Made by a program: the position numbers and the translations under genes. Source: Crossaster papposus (Eukaryota; Echinodermata; Asteroidea; Velatida; Solasteridae). Taken from it: a stretch of 64,000 bases of DNA. Positions 22,140 through 33,367 of the stretch are shown one piece after another (position 1 is the stretch's first letter; the number at the start of each line of letters is the position of its first letter). The DNA is taken from assembly GCA_037893245.1 (NCBI GenBank), contig JBAIAA010000238.1, forward strand, positions 1,922,001 to 1,986,000, in the 5' to 3' direction. The notes under the pieces are model-generated. The model did not search any database. It was not told the DNA's origin and worked only from the letters and a program-made list of their open reading frames with translations.

Positions 22140-22790
22140 CTAGTCCAACCAGTGCAAATTGCGCTCCACAGAGTCGGGGGATTCCAAGGTCGTTTGTGTG
22201 AGTACACTAAAGCCGTGCGTTTCTGTGGGGTCTATTTGGCCCAAAGGTTTCCATATGCTCCGTTCTCCTCCCTTATATGGTTGCGTGGCCTTCGGGTTAA
22301 ATGAACATGGACAGGGAAGGAAGTGTGATGGGCCGGGAATCCTAGAACCCAAAAGAGTCCTATATGGGAGTCGTTCAATGAGTAAAGTCATGGGTCCGAA
22401 CCCCTGAATGCTTGGTCAACAACACATAACTGTTTTTTCCTTCATTCTACAATGGAGCTATTCTAGCTTTCAAACTTATTAAGTCATATCGATTTGAAAC
22501 AATGTTGACTGGTAGTCGAATGGCCGAGTGGTTAGGCTCTTCGTCTGCGGGGTTCCATCGCCTGGTTTCTCGTCCTGGCCGATGTCGTTTTGTTTTCAGT
22601 TTTAACGCGCGCGATTTCACAATCTTATCTTTAAAAGCATTAATTTATCGTCTTCAAATACCAACCGTAGTTAGCTCAACGGCTTTATTCTCCAGGTTGA
22701 AGAGTCCTATATGGGAGTCGGTCAATGTGTGGAGTCATAGGTCCGTACCCCTGAATTGCTTAGTCAACACTACATTACTTTTTTCCCCTT
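22140..22790 (+). mobile_element. SINE-like repeat cluster
   Basis: 22450-22700 is a diverged copy of 17200-17430, with the A-box ATGGCCGAGTGGTTAGGC at 22519. On both sides lie copies of AGAGTCCTATATGGGAGTCG (22356 and 22702), each followed by GGTCCG(A/T)ACCCCTGAAT. This indicates a repeat unit flanking the tRNA-like core. No functional tRNA. Confidence 0.5.
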
Positions 22791-23244
22791 CATTTTCATC
22801 TCACCAACAATGCAGACGTACGTTGTATTATTTTCTTGATTCACTTAAAAAGAGGCGGGGGGAAGTAATGAAAGGTTTACTTCAAAATGTTATTGAAATA
22901 TACAACAGTGTAATAATAAGCTAAGCCGCGCCTACAATCGGCGTTAATATTGTAACTATACAATCACGCTTTTATTGGTAAGACAAATTGGTCTAATTTT
23001 AGTCTGCAGGTTAACTCCTCACAATGTTTAAATTTCAAATGAAAAACATATACATTGCCACCCTACTCACAAGTGTCGCGAGGCAGCGCCGTCTGTCTGA
23101 TTTTTTGTTGTTTCCTTTCAGCTCGCGTTTTGCTGGTGACTGCTATAATGTTGTGTGCTATAATAGTAGGCTGCGTTCGTTTGTTAACGGTAATCGTCAC
23201 ACGGCACTAATTTTGATGCTGTGATTTGACGATAAATTTCAGGA

Positions 23245-23672
23245 AATCTATGCATAGAAAGTTCAAGATATTTAAAAATCGTCATAATCTATTCCTCGTC
23301 TAGTATTTGTGAAAATCCCAGGGTGGCATCGAAATGGATTTGGAAATTACAGGTCAATTTGCAAGCTGGGTGTGTTGGCTCTGATGTGTCGCTCGACGTT
23401 ACAATACATTTGAATGTGGTGCTAGAGTTCCTCGACTTTTGGCGGGAAAACTACACATAGAAACTGTATGAGTTTTACGTAGCATCTTCAGTGGATTCTA
23501 TCCTCCAAATTGTCCAAAGTTTAGGGTGACATCATAATCGGTTTAAAAATGAGAGGAATTTTCACGAACAAGTCGATCAAATTTACGAAAGATGGAGGTT
23601 TTTTAAAAATATTTAAAAATCGTCATAATGAAATCGTCATCTTGTTTTTGTAAAAATCCCAGGGTGGCAATT
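23245..23672. repeat. direct repeats around AAATCCCAGGGTGGCA
   Basis: ATTTAAAAATCGTCATAAT followed by a CTCGTC/CATCTTG variant and AAATCCCAGGGTGGCA occurs at 23270-23330 and 23610-23670. The second copy abuts the array block that carries exon 1 of gene A. Confidence 0.65.
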
Positions 23673-23740
23673 TTCAGTTTTCTCTGAATTCAGTTGTGCT
23701 TGGGATTGCAATTTTAATGAAGTGCTTAAGAATCACTTAC

Positions 23741-23936
23741 ATTTGGTGTCGTTCAGATTGCCTCGATTACCACGGCACTCGCTTCTGAAAGCCGCGAAAG
23801 CCTTGTCACGAAGCGTGGTCAGATTATCACCGGCAGCAGCCTTGGTCATGGCGCTACACATCTTCCCTCGTACGGGTTGCAAAGAGAGGGAACTAAGAAA
23901 CCCCAAAGCTAAAACCAACACCGAAATTTTACGCGG
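23741..23936 (-). pseudogene. gene A exon 1, start codons lost
   Basis: Homologous throughout to the intact exon 1 at 40064-40268. Both Met codons of the signal peptide are gone: the initiator ATG is replaced by TTTAA-type sequence, giving a stop just upstream in frame, and the second ATG has become ATT TCG. The remaining frame reads VLVLALGFLSSLSLQPVRGK, then CRGNRGN and a phase 1 GTAAGTG donor. The dibasic GKR of the other copies is GNR here. An upstream in-frame ATG was not found, so gene A probably cannot make a secreted product from this exon. Its domain exons at 16.9-15.7 kb are still open. Confidence 0.7.
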
Positions 23937-23944
23937 TTTTTTTT

Positions 23945-26900
23945 AAATTTCCAGCCAACAGTTCCGCGCTTTGATATCTGCGTCAAAACAGAAACTGCAC
24001 CACTCCCGTGTACGGTATGATGAACATTGATCACGTCTTCGAATGTACCGTTTGTCATCCTAGGTTTCCACAGTAACCGTAACATTAGCTATTGTGTGGA
24101 TTTGGTTTGCATGGAAGTCAATTTATTAAATGTCGTTCACAATTCTCCAGCCTAACTGCCGTTTTTATAACGAGATACTCGCCGATCGATAAGCGTCTGT
24201 CATTTGCCTGCAGGTAATAAACGGGCGGGTTTCATTTCTGGACGTCGCCTCGTGTTTGCGGGAGCAAATAAAAAAACCACATGTTTTAGGGCCATGCCTT
24301 TTTTTTTTAAAGGAAGGAGTCAGCCCTTTTCCCCCTTTTTTTTTCTTATTCAAAATGGCCGCCCGACACATTTTAATGCAAGTCATGTAGTGAACATGTC
24401 ACACCCTATCTTTCTATTTGAAATTAAAGCATAGCTCACCCACGTTTACAATTCAAAATTCATGTGGGTCGATCATGTATGCACCATACACGTCACACCC
24501 TAGCCTTCCCATTAGACAAAATATATTTTCACAACATGTAAACTAGTGATGTACACAAGTCTAAATAACGATCTTTAAATGTAATTATCTTCTTTCTCTT
24601 TTTTTCAAAAACATATTATTGATAACTCTTCTGTGGTCTAGTCAAGTAATTGTAGCGGACCATACTCACGTAAATTAAGGGGGAAGAAATGAGGAACGGT
24701 CCTCTACTTAAAGCATTTAACAAAATTTGCAATAAACCAGAGACTATGTATATTGACGACTATCTCCTGCATATAATTTTACAAGACAACACTTATTACA
24801 TTAAATGCACAGTATTAGGGCCTAACTATGCCCGTATTACAATAAAATGGCACAGCAATACAACATGACATGCAAATGCCAACACATGGCTAGCTGTATA
24901 GCCTACACGGTGTACTATACGCACGGTACAATCTGACAATACAATTATTCAATAATGAAATACACGGTCGCGAATAATTACAATGATCTCACAAAAAATA
25001 TCAAACAAATTACATTACTCACTATAGGGGTTTCAATGATAGTTACCCTCTCACATGGTTTACATTTTAGAGCATGGCCGGAGCCATGCTCCCTAGAAAA
25101 TCGAGAGAATTTATAGACCTAATAATGTTGGTTTTCTCTGTTCGAAGCCCACAGAAGAAAACCTTGCTACAAGTTGCCTTTGCGCGGGAAGCACAAAGGT
25201 CACCTTATGTGTTTTGTACAAACATGCAAATCAATAATTGCAAAACTTTTATGCATACACAAACAGAGGGCGCACTTGGTCTCCCTACATAATCATAATG
25301 TATGCTGCCAACAATAATTCCCAAAGACAACAAAGGTGTCCAAAATGGTGAAACTAAAACTAACAAACAATATTTTGAAGAATTTCAAATCACGGGTAAA
25401 ACTTGAATAGATGAAGCCCCATAATTATGTAAACTAACACTGGTTACTCCGCCTTCAGATCGCATACGGTTTGTATACGTATAACGCTAGCGAACAGGTC
25501 ATTTCAGTTTATGCTCTGTCGACGAGTAGAACATACTGCCCGAAACGTTGAGTTTCCTCTTTCAGAACCACACACATTTACAAAAGATATTGAACACGTG
25601 GTGCTTTAGTACCACAAAACAATCTTATTGTCTTTTCACCATGCAAACCCTCAAATTTCATCTAATCTACTGAGTTTTGCTAACCTTTGCTTTAGTATTG
25701 CCTTTCTAATATCGATTTTTCTTACAAAGTGTATGGTTCTAGTTTTGTTAGTCGCAATTTTGGCGGCGTGGTATCACTTACGTTTGAAGTCGTCCCTCTT
25801 TAAATGAGTGGCTATATAGCAATTAAAAGATTAAATTTCTGATTTTAATAGAACCAATCTGCAAAAGTATTGGGGAAAAATCACATTAAAAAAATGTAGT
25901 GACTCCAAAGAAAATCCTGAAGTTCAAAGTAGATGTAGTGAGAAGGAACAAAAACCACTTGCTGAAGTCGGCACAAAATAGGCTCATGCAACAAAATAAG
26001 CAAATCAAAACCCTCAAAACTGAATTCCCTGGGGCCTTTCAACTGCTAGAAAAACCGCAAACAGGCTTGATCATTACCGCACGCTGTCAAGCGGCCAGCC
26101 CGTTGAGCTTTGGATAACGCAATGTATTATAATAGCCTATTGTGTAATATACTTCCGACAACCAAACACATGGCCTTCTAGCGTTTCAATCCGTTCGGCT
26201 TCCAATAGACACAATTAACGGTGCCTTAACGATTGGTAGATCAGACAGGATTGGAAGTAGGGGTTCCGCTAACTTTCTGTTTCGAATTTTGAAATGGTGC
26301 CTCAGGTGTCGGAAATACGTGTCTTTTAATAAACATTGTGCATTTAAAACAACATTAATTAATGTGTTTCCCAAAGTTTGATTTTGGTTAATTTATTTAT
26401 GGGAGTTAGAGTCCCAATAAATAAACACATTCGGCTACAATTTGCCTGTTAACACAATACATGTACAATCACTACCATATAACAATCACTATGTTCAAAG
26501 ACCTGTCATCCCCCATCAAATTGTGAAAATAAAATACTATGATTTTAAACTAAAACAACAACATTGCACATTATATAAGACTATAAATATTAGACAAAAC
26601 AAAATAGAACAAGACAAGACAAGACAAACAACAAAACAAGACACGACACAATGCCTTAAAGCATCACACTGCATGTACTATTAAAGCCAAACTAACGAAA
26701 AAACAGGATGTATCACACGGGACAAAACATAAAACTAAAACAATATACTGCAAGACAAAACAAGACAGGGAAAACACAAAGACAAAAAAACCTGCCACCT
26801 AATTACACGAGACAACAACAAACAAACAATTGTGTGGGGGATTTCGGCTGTGTAGATCCAACGAATGGCACTGTCCGTTACTAAACCGCAAACACATTGT

Positions 26901-28126
26901 ATGCATGCCTTTCATTTATTCCATCCATTGAGTAATCCTGAATCTCCAGAGCAGTGGCACACAAATTAATTAATTTTCAATTCCTTACTCCTCTGACAAG
27001 ATTATGCTCACAGTGATGATGAACTATCATGGTTAATGCATCAAGCGAAAGGCAATAAAGCGATAAATGAGTGGAAAAGCGAAACACGAGTACAAAACCA
27101 AAATGGTACATCTTACACAACGAAATCAAAGTGACTTTTACTCGGCTGATCGTATAATATATTATTCCATTTCTAGCCTCGAGCTACAATGTATGATTTC
27201 TTCTAATACGTTATCTCTATATTAATGATTAAATGTCAAATAAAGCACGTTATAAATACGTGCAGCTCTCTATAACATGGTGTTTACTCTACTGCTATAC
27301 TTGGTTATTACAGGGTGTATCCCCAAAAATGTCCCACTTAGAAAAATTGCCCTAAAATTAATATTCTATTATTTTTTGCAAATCCTTTTACATAGGTTGA
27401 TAGACAATGGTGCAGTGCTTTTTTGTGCAATTGCACATACTCTACATGTCACGCATGAGTGAGCACAAGCTAATTACGTAAATTGTGATACATCTGTTTT
27501 GCGCGAAAAAGTGCTAAGACCATGAGAAACAACCTTTATATTAACAGTGCTCGCTGTGTCCTTGCATAAACAGCTGGATTTAATACAGAAAACCACTGTT
27601 CTAAGTGTTCTATAAGTATACACCCAATTCCAGACATTACCTCACCCACATTCCAAGTGTGGCTGTGGGCACACTTAACCAAATGTATAATGCGTAATTC
27701 CCCCAAACACTGTAATTTATTGTACACTTAGAACAATTTTCGTTTCGAATTTTAATATTTGTGCTTTAGGTGTCTGAAATACGTGTCTTTTAATAAACAT
27801 CGTGCATTTAAAACAAAATAATTAACGTGTTTCCCAATCCTAAGATTGTGTGCCCTTCTTCAACTCGTTATCAACCACCCTTATTTTCCACCCGCCCGCT
27901 TTTAGTTGGTTTCTCGCTATCTTGGTTTCTTTCATAACTAGTGACTTCCATAAGCACACGTGTGAAAATAACTGTGATGTTAACACGTCTCAGTCATCTA
28001 CTGCACTGTAAAAGATTAAATTCCTGGCAGTTTAATGGGCGCCACTATATTGTAACGGGACGAACTGTGCCCGCCTTTTCAACTTGTTATACATCACCCT
28101 CATTTCACCCGCGTGCTTTTTGTTTC
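23945..28126. repeat. array copy B, intergenic block
   Basis: Mostly alignable with 12400-15660. Private insertions include 24120-25320, which begins a section with GTAGCGGACCATACTCACG (24652) that recurs at 41984. The ACAAGACAAGACAAAC-rich block is at 26600-26650. No convincing gene; the apparent small frames are shadows of the repeats. Confidence 0.65.
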
Positions 28127-28446
28127 TTAGGCACAGAATTGATTGAACACCCACTCCGCTGGGTTATGGTCCCAAGAACGTATACCAACGTATACCGGCG
28201 TTGATATGTTGCGACGATGATGCGCAGCGGCGTCCCACTCCATGAAAGCCTCCTCCTGTCCTCCTTTGCCGACGGTCACCACGCCCCGTTTGTACTCTAC
28301 CCAGAAGGGGCGACGTTCAGTGGCACTGACGATACCTGCCTCGTTGTATTCTAAACGCCCACCAGACAACATACCATGGCATTCGTTTGACTCGGTGTAG
28401 TAACAGGCTTGGATAGCCGACTTAGAGTTCTCCCAGCCACCTATGA
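28127..28446 (-). CDS. gene B exon 3: C-terminal half of FAMeT domain
   Basis: Acceptor ttttttctcctttag, phase 1, and stop TAA at 28127-28129. It encodes IIGGWENSKSAIQACYY, then AGIVSATERRPFWVEYKRG and VTVGKGGQEEAFMEWDAAAH, ending in WVFNQFCA. All family hallmarks are present and nothing interrupts the frame. With exon 1 (40064-40268) and exon 2 (29789-29947) it gives a 227-residue secreted protein: signal peptide, 42-residue linker with two cysteines, and one FAMeT domain. This is the only gene of the array complete within the window. The 10 kb first intron holds the foldback and non-LTR elements. Confidence 0.85.
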
Positions 28447-28494
28447 CTAAAGGAGAAAAAACCAAAGGGTTTTGATATTATGAACTTATAAATT

Positions 28495-28640
28495 GCGGAG
28501 CCCAGAAAGGTCACTGACATAACTGCCTCGATGTGAGTCTGAACGCCCATTCAACAACTTGTGGCATTCTAGTGAGTCATTGTGGAAACAGGCCCGGGTG
28601 ACCGACTTAACTTCTGTCCAGCCCAGCCGTCAATAGCTGG
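28495..28640 (-). pseudogene. decayed extra copy of FAMeT exon 3
   Basis: Acceptor-like ctctttcatcatccag precedes ATT GAC GGC TGG, matching IGGW. A duplicated GCTGG then shifts the frame. In the shifted frame, TEVKSVTRACF, then SLECHKLLNGRSDSH align with NSKSAIQACYY and NECHGMLSGGR of exon 3. The RPFW/VGKGG part is missing. The same lesion is present in the copies at 53.4 and 62.5 kb, so decay preceded the array's last expansion. Confidence 0.65.
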
Positions 28641-28794
28641 ATGATGAAAGAGTTTTAAACAACATTTTCGGTGTGGTATATGAAGCCCAGCAATGTCTCT
28701 GTGATTTGCCAACCTGATTATAGGCTTTAACTGAGATAAAGACCTCATTGATACCTCGTGTCTCGCAGAGAAACGCGACGGGGTCGACATCAGA

Positions 28795-29137
28795 GGTCAC
28801 GTGACGTCATCTTAAAGGTGTATACATTTAAGGGTCCGATTGGTTCAAACTTGGTATGTAGGTAGACCGGGATGTGTTAAAGACGAACATTGAAGTGACG
28901 TCATGATGGCGTCATCGTACGATTTTATATTAATTGTTCACTTTTGTACCTTTAGGTTGTAAGCATTTGTGTAATTCCTCGGAGTAACACATTTAAACAG
29001 CTGGAAGAGTGTTACGTGCAGTTACGTAATAATAGTGCCTTTAAATACAGGACACGTTGCCGACTTCGGTTCAGTTGGTCCGTGGAACGTGAACCATCGA
29101 CAACGTCCACCATGCCGCATTACTACAGTTGTATTAA
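28795..29137 (+). promoter_or_regulatory. conserved CRE-containing promoter-like block, copy 1
   Basis: It contains two perfect CRE palindromes TGACGTCA: one at 28802 inside CACGTGACGTCA, and one at 28896 followed by a half site GCGTCA. Downstream, a CCACCATG context opens at 29112 a 15-codon frame reading into the MITE. The block is repeated at 53665 and 62683 with the same motifs. The pattern suits a cAMP/ATF-responsive promoter, possibly bidirectional. No TATA box at a fixed distance is obvious. Confidence 0.5.
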
Positions 29138-29447
29138 AGGTAAGATACACCATTGGTAATTGCTTGAATTGTCAGGAGTAGGTGGATTTGGGAGATTGTA
29201 ATTTGTAGTAAATATCGTTTAACTGACCTGTCCAAAGTTATAGATCATGGATGCTGTGAAAAGCAAGAAAAAAGGCGTTCGTTTTCAACCGTTCGTTGTT
29301 TTTTTAATAAAATTAAATTTTCGGAACAATTACAGGATATCTAGCGCAATCATTTTGCTTAATGCCTACAATCCTTGTTTATTTTCAAATAAGAAAGATA
29401 TTTCTTAATAATTCGGTAGTCGATATCTGCAAATGGTGTATCCTATA
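29138..29447. mobile_element. TTAA MITE, family 1, reverse orientation
   Basis: Starts AGGTAAGATACACCATTGG next to TTAA (29134-29137) and ends at the degenerate ATGGTGTATCCTATA. Interior matches the 9539 copy reversed (ATCGTTTAACTGACCTGTCC, TCTAGCGCAATCATTTTGC). It sits directly after the short ATG frame of the CRE block. Confidence 0.8.
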
Positions 29448-29788
29448 TGTTCTTCAGTTGTAGTTTCATTAATAAATTATTTAGACCCGACTTACGTTTC
29501 ATAAGTTTCCTCTTTTGAATTATCGTTTGCATTGGTTTGCATTGGACACTCACTTATTGAGGCAAAGACGGACGCTTCTGGACAATAAGCATATTTTAAA
29601 GGCAAATAAGTTTCAAATGCTTGACAAAACGAAATAAAGATTGCACCCCCCCCCCCCCTCCCACCACTACCACCACCAATTTAACGAACTCCAGACCGTC
29701 GATCGCATGCCTCGTTGCTCTTGCGATACAACCCTTTCCCTGAAAAAAAGTCAAATGAGTAACCAAACAATAGCTCACTGACACTCAC

Positions 29789-29947
29789 TTATTTGGGCAA
29801 AGATGGACGCTTCTGTATTTTCCTCCGCCAGACTTATTGTGGCAGTTTTGCGTGTCTTAACATCAAAGTCCAACCGAAAAGGCGCCCTCAGCGGCTGCAA
29901 GATGAACGTGATACCTTGGTCGAGAGCCTCCGAAGTGAACGAGCAAG
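29789..29947 (-). CDS. gene B exon 2: N-terminal half of FAMeT domain
   Basis: 159 bases, acceptor gtgtcacacag, donor GTGAGT, phase 1 at both ends. It encodes CSFTSEALDQGITFILQPLR, then APFRLDFDVKTRKTATISLA. Splicing to exon 3 rebuilds the I-I-G-G-W strand. The frame is intact. The preceding donor in phase is exon 1 at 40064, 10.1 kb upstream on the minus strand. Confidence 0.78.
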
Positions 29948-30028
29948 CTGTGTGACACCCCAAGATAAAAATACAAAAATGAACAGTCAAACCGAATTAT
30001 ATCATAGGACTTTTCAAATAGAGATGAA

Positions 30029-31480
30029 TATTTGATTTGATTTGATTTATTTATTCAGGTTAACTCGAAACACAAAAGCAGTTGATTTAACCTATGGGAT
30101 AGCCCCAAAAGGCAAATTTTACAGGCTTATTTCCATTGGGGTCCGAACATTAAAGACAGAACAAGAAACAAAAACACATTAATTACAAGAAAGACAGATA
30201 TGCATATTTAAAACATAACATGATCAATATACATGGCCACCCACCCCCCACCCCCCCCCCCCCCCCCCCCCACACACACTTCTAAACAAATATATATATT
30301 TATAGAACAACATTTTGATAAAATTAAGTTGAATTCCCACAAGTTTATAAAAAAGAACATTTAAAATTACAGATTGAATTAAATGCACAAACTATTTGGT
30401 CTGAATACCCCGAATTTATTAAGAAATCCAATTTCAATAAAACATGTACCCTAAGAGTAACCCCTGTAATTACACATCAGCAGCCTTGGTGAGGGTATAA
30501 TAGAAAACATCAGTCGTCAATGAACGACGACTGGGTTTATTTCTCTAGATTCAGCTTGTTCAGATAGGTGACACTTAATATAGAAAGACTAGTGGTGCAC
30601 TTTACATTGGAGGGCAGGTCATTCCAGTGTTTGATGGCTGTATTAAAAAAAGTAGCACTTGTTAAATGGGATATAGCTGAAACAACACAATTATGTTCAC
30701 TGGCCCTTGTATTGTGAATATGTCGTTCAAAGACTCTAGTAAAATTATCAGTATGATATTCTGGAAATTCATTGTGAACTATTTTATACACATGATTCAG
30801 CTTCAATTGAGTAACTCTAACCGTAACATTTAATAGCCCAAGTGAACCCAATTCTTTTTTGCTCAACATGATCTCTGGAGTTTTTGTTTAAAATAAACCT
30901 AACCATTTTGTTCTGCATAACCTGAAGCTTATTCTGCAGTCTGATGAAGAGTGCAGAATACCATGATGAATATGAATAATCAAAATAACATTTAATCAAA
31001 GCTGAACATAAGATTTGTCGATATTTTTCGTTGAGGAAAAGGGCTTGATGTCTATACAGAAACTTAAGCCTGTCAACTGTTTTTTGTAATAATCGAATTC
31101 GCGATATCCTCACCAGATAACGATTGGTCAAGCGAAACCCTTAGATATTTTACAGAAGAGGCAGGTTTGATTGGTTCACCATTACAAGTAACTAGCAAAT
31201 CATTAACTGTCTTCAATTTGTTTTTTGTTCCAAAGAGAATAGTCTCAGTCCTTCCCAAATGCAGAGAGCTTATTATCAATAAGTCATTGACTGCACGATT
31301 CTAATTCCAGGCTAAGAGATTTAGCAATATCACTAGGATCCTTACCAAAAACCAGGAGAACGCTGTCGTCCGCATAAAGGAGTAGTTTTACATTGAACAC
31401 TGATTGGCATATCATTGCTATATCACGGAACAAAAGTACCATACTCGATCGCCACTTGTAATTGTACGCCATAAAAAAAA
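30029..31480 (-). mobile_element. decayed non-LTR retrotransposon, 5'-truncated
   Basis: Read on the minus strand: VKLLLYADDSVLLVFG, with YADD at 31376-31365, then SSVKYLRVSLDQSL, then the palm/thumb and C-terminal part in shifting frames, ending SILSVTYLNKLNLEK near 30537. At least three frameshifts break the ORF. The 3' UTR carries a CAGTCGTC/GACGACTG hairpin (30511-30533) and ends in a (TCAAA)n tail at 30031-30050. RT motifs upstream of motif C are lost. Fragments of the same family lie at 5008, 9905, 52640 and 56170. Confidence 0.8.
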
Positions 31481-31508
31481 AAAAATGCACTGTTTCTTGA
31501 AGAGAGTA

Positions 31509-31660
31509 CACTGTAAAAAATAACCGTAAAATAAAGTGTTTTTCCACCTGTAAAAAACCAAACGTGATATTTTCACGGCACACTACCGTAATTTTACTTT
31601 AGAAATCCGTTACGGCGATTGTGAAAAAACACCGTTATTTTACGGTTATTTTTTACAGTG
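31509..31660. mobile_element. 152-base palindromic MITE with TA target duplication
   Basis: Begins CACTGTAAAAAATAACCGTA and ends with its reverse complement, flanked by TA on each side (31507-31508, 31661-31662). The arms extend for about 30 bases with few mismatches. The TA duplication suits a Tc1/mariner-type or similar source element. Confidence 0.85.
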
Positions 31661-32789
31661 TAGAAGTATATAAGGTGTGTAAAACCCCAAATCATCCAAG
31701 GAAAGATGATGGCTTTCTAGGACATTCTTTCGAGACAGGTATCGTTCGAACGTGTGGACAGCCATCTTGCGTGTCTTGTTCATGTCGTGTGGTGTGTGTG
31801 CGATGTGGTTAGGAATAAACAACAAACGTGGTTCGACTAATTTTAAGGAAAAGGAAAAAATCGGGTTGTGTTAGATAAAGCATAGATAACGTGCGGGAAC
31901 CCCCTCGATATACACGTATACTTTCAACCTGTATATTTAAATATTTAAATATTAATTTGATCTCGTCTTCATGCACTTTGCCATTTATATTTAAATCAAC
32001 TTCTTCCAGAGCGTCAGTAGCCTAATGGATAAGAACGCTTGTAGTGTAGAGTACGTATATTTTTACTTCGTTTTCTGGTAGAGGATTATGATCCTCATCG
32101 AGGATGAGATCGGTAACCTCGCCGAGGATCATGAGAGGGAGGTGTATATGTAACTAGTTGAGGTCATGTGTCAATGGGTTAATCGATAAAAAGGGGATTA
32201 TGGATATAATTATGATGACTCGAACGGAAATAAGACGACCGATAATCGATTACCAGGCTTTGCGCGGGAGGGGTTGATGTTGAAAAGAGTTCATCGTAAT
32301 CGTCAATTATGAGGTTTCTGTCGGTTTGGGTTTGTTTGTTTCACCAATTTTAAGCCGTTTTTTAGCCATGTATATTTTTAGTCTTTATGTAGATCGATGT
32401 TGATGTGAATTAAATTACGACTCCTTCAACCATCCTGAGCCACGCAGCGCTTTCACGAGCTTTCTACTAATAGCTCTCAAACCCCTGCAGACACTCGGCA
32501 AGATCCGTGGTTATTTGGTCCAAAGATTCATGCGCCCAATCAGAGCCTCTGTTACAAACAGACCAAGGCATGCGAACCAAGCTCGTCCCCAGGCATTAAA
32601 ACTGTCCTTAATGGCTTTATTCAGCCATTCCGGTAAGGTCTCGGGTACAAACTCCGGAATATTCTTCTGAGATTTCGAGAAAGAAAAGCCTCGATCGAAG
32701 AAACAAATGCAACAATCATCATGTACTTTAATTGCAACAGCGGCACTTTGCTATGGAGGTCACCTTGTTTGTTGATGTTTGATACCCAC
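31661..32789. other. non-coding stretch with repeat fragments
   Basis: 32010-32040 resembles the 5' half of a tRNA (AGTAGCCTAATGGATAAG, an A-box) without a matching 3' half. 32080-32200 is the inverted copy of 11400-11575. The remainder contains no recognised gene. Confidence 0.45.
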
Positions 32790-33367
32790 TATAGGTCACG
32801 TGACTTAGAGGGCGCAATCGGTCTACTATTGGCTTTCACCAAATCCTCCCTAAGTTCTTCTGCAACGCGCATTTCTATTGGTCCATTCGCTTGGACATCT
32901 GAGGTGTTCTCACAAATTGTCATCCTCCCACGTAAAAATTTATTTTTCAATGACACATTGTGTTTTGAAGTGGTATAGTCGTTTTTCAAGAAGGAGTTCA
33001 CTAGGGGTCACTCCAGTCATGAGAAACCTGGGCCCCAACCAAAAGCCATTCAGTTTCAAAAGACTATTTTGGCTGATATCCGTGTTTTTTAGCCCACTAG
33101 TTATTTTCTGATTGGCTCTTTTGAATCAAAAGATGAAGTAATCCTTCTAATTTTAGGAAATCAACCTAATGAGCTTTGTCCCCAAAACTTGTACCGAAAA
33201 CATCCGTCTAGATATAAGTGTCTGAGATCGCCCTGGCCCTCAGAAGCGATCTAAGACCTGGTAAGAAAGTTGTTTCCGAGTGCTACCTGCACTTCGTTCT
33301 GTTTTAAGTTAGTGAAACTTTCTTAATTTCAACTTCTCATCATTTGACTTGTGCTCTGTTTGTACAG
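32790..33367 (+). promoter_or_regulatory. possible promoter and non-coding first exon
   Basis: A GTCACGTGAC E-box palindrome is at 32796. Three ATTGG (inverted CCAAT) motifs lie at 32828, 32876 and 33111. The sequence then runs to TTTGTACAG followed by GTAAGACT, a strong donor at 33368. This is compatible with a plus-strand promoter and 5' UTR exon. No partner coding exon is evident downstream, so it may be a relic or a mobile promoter. Confidence 0.3.

Noticed and set aside
28569-28790. Stand-alone 73-residue protein (and relatives at 53.3 and 62.5 kb)
   Set aside because: The frame is the wrong one through a decayed FAMeT exon 3; the similarity lies in the shifted frame.
32010-32060. tRNA-Arg gene
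   Set aside because: Only the 5' half resembles a tRNA; no B-box or 3' acceptor strand follows.
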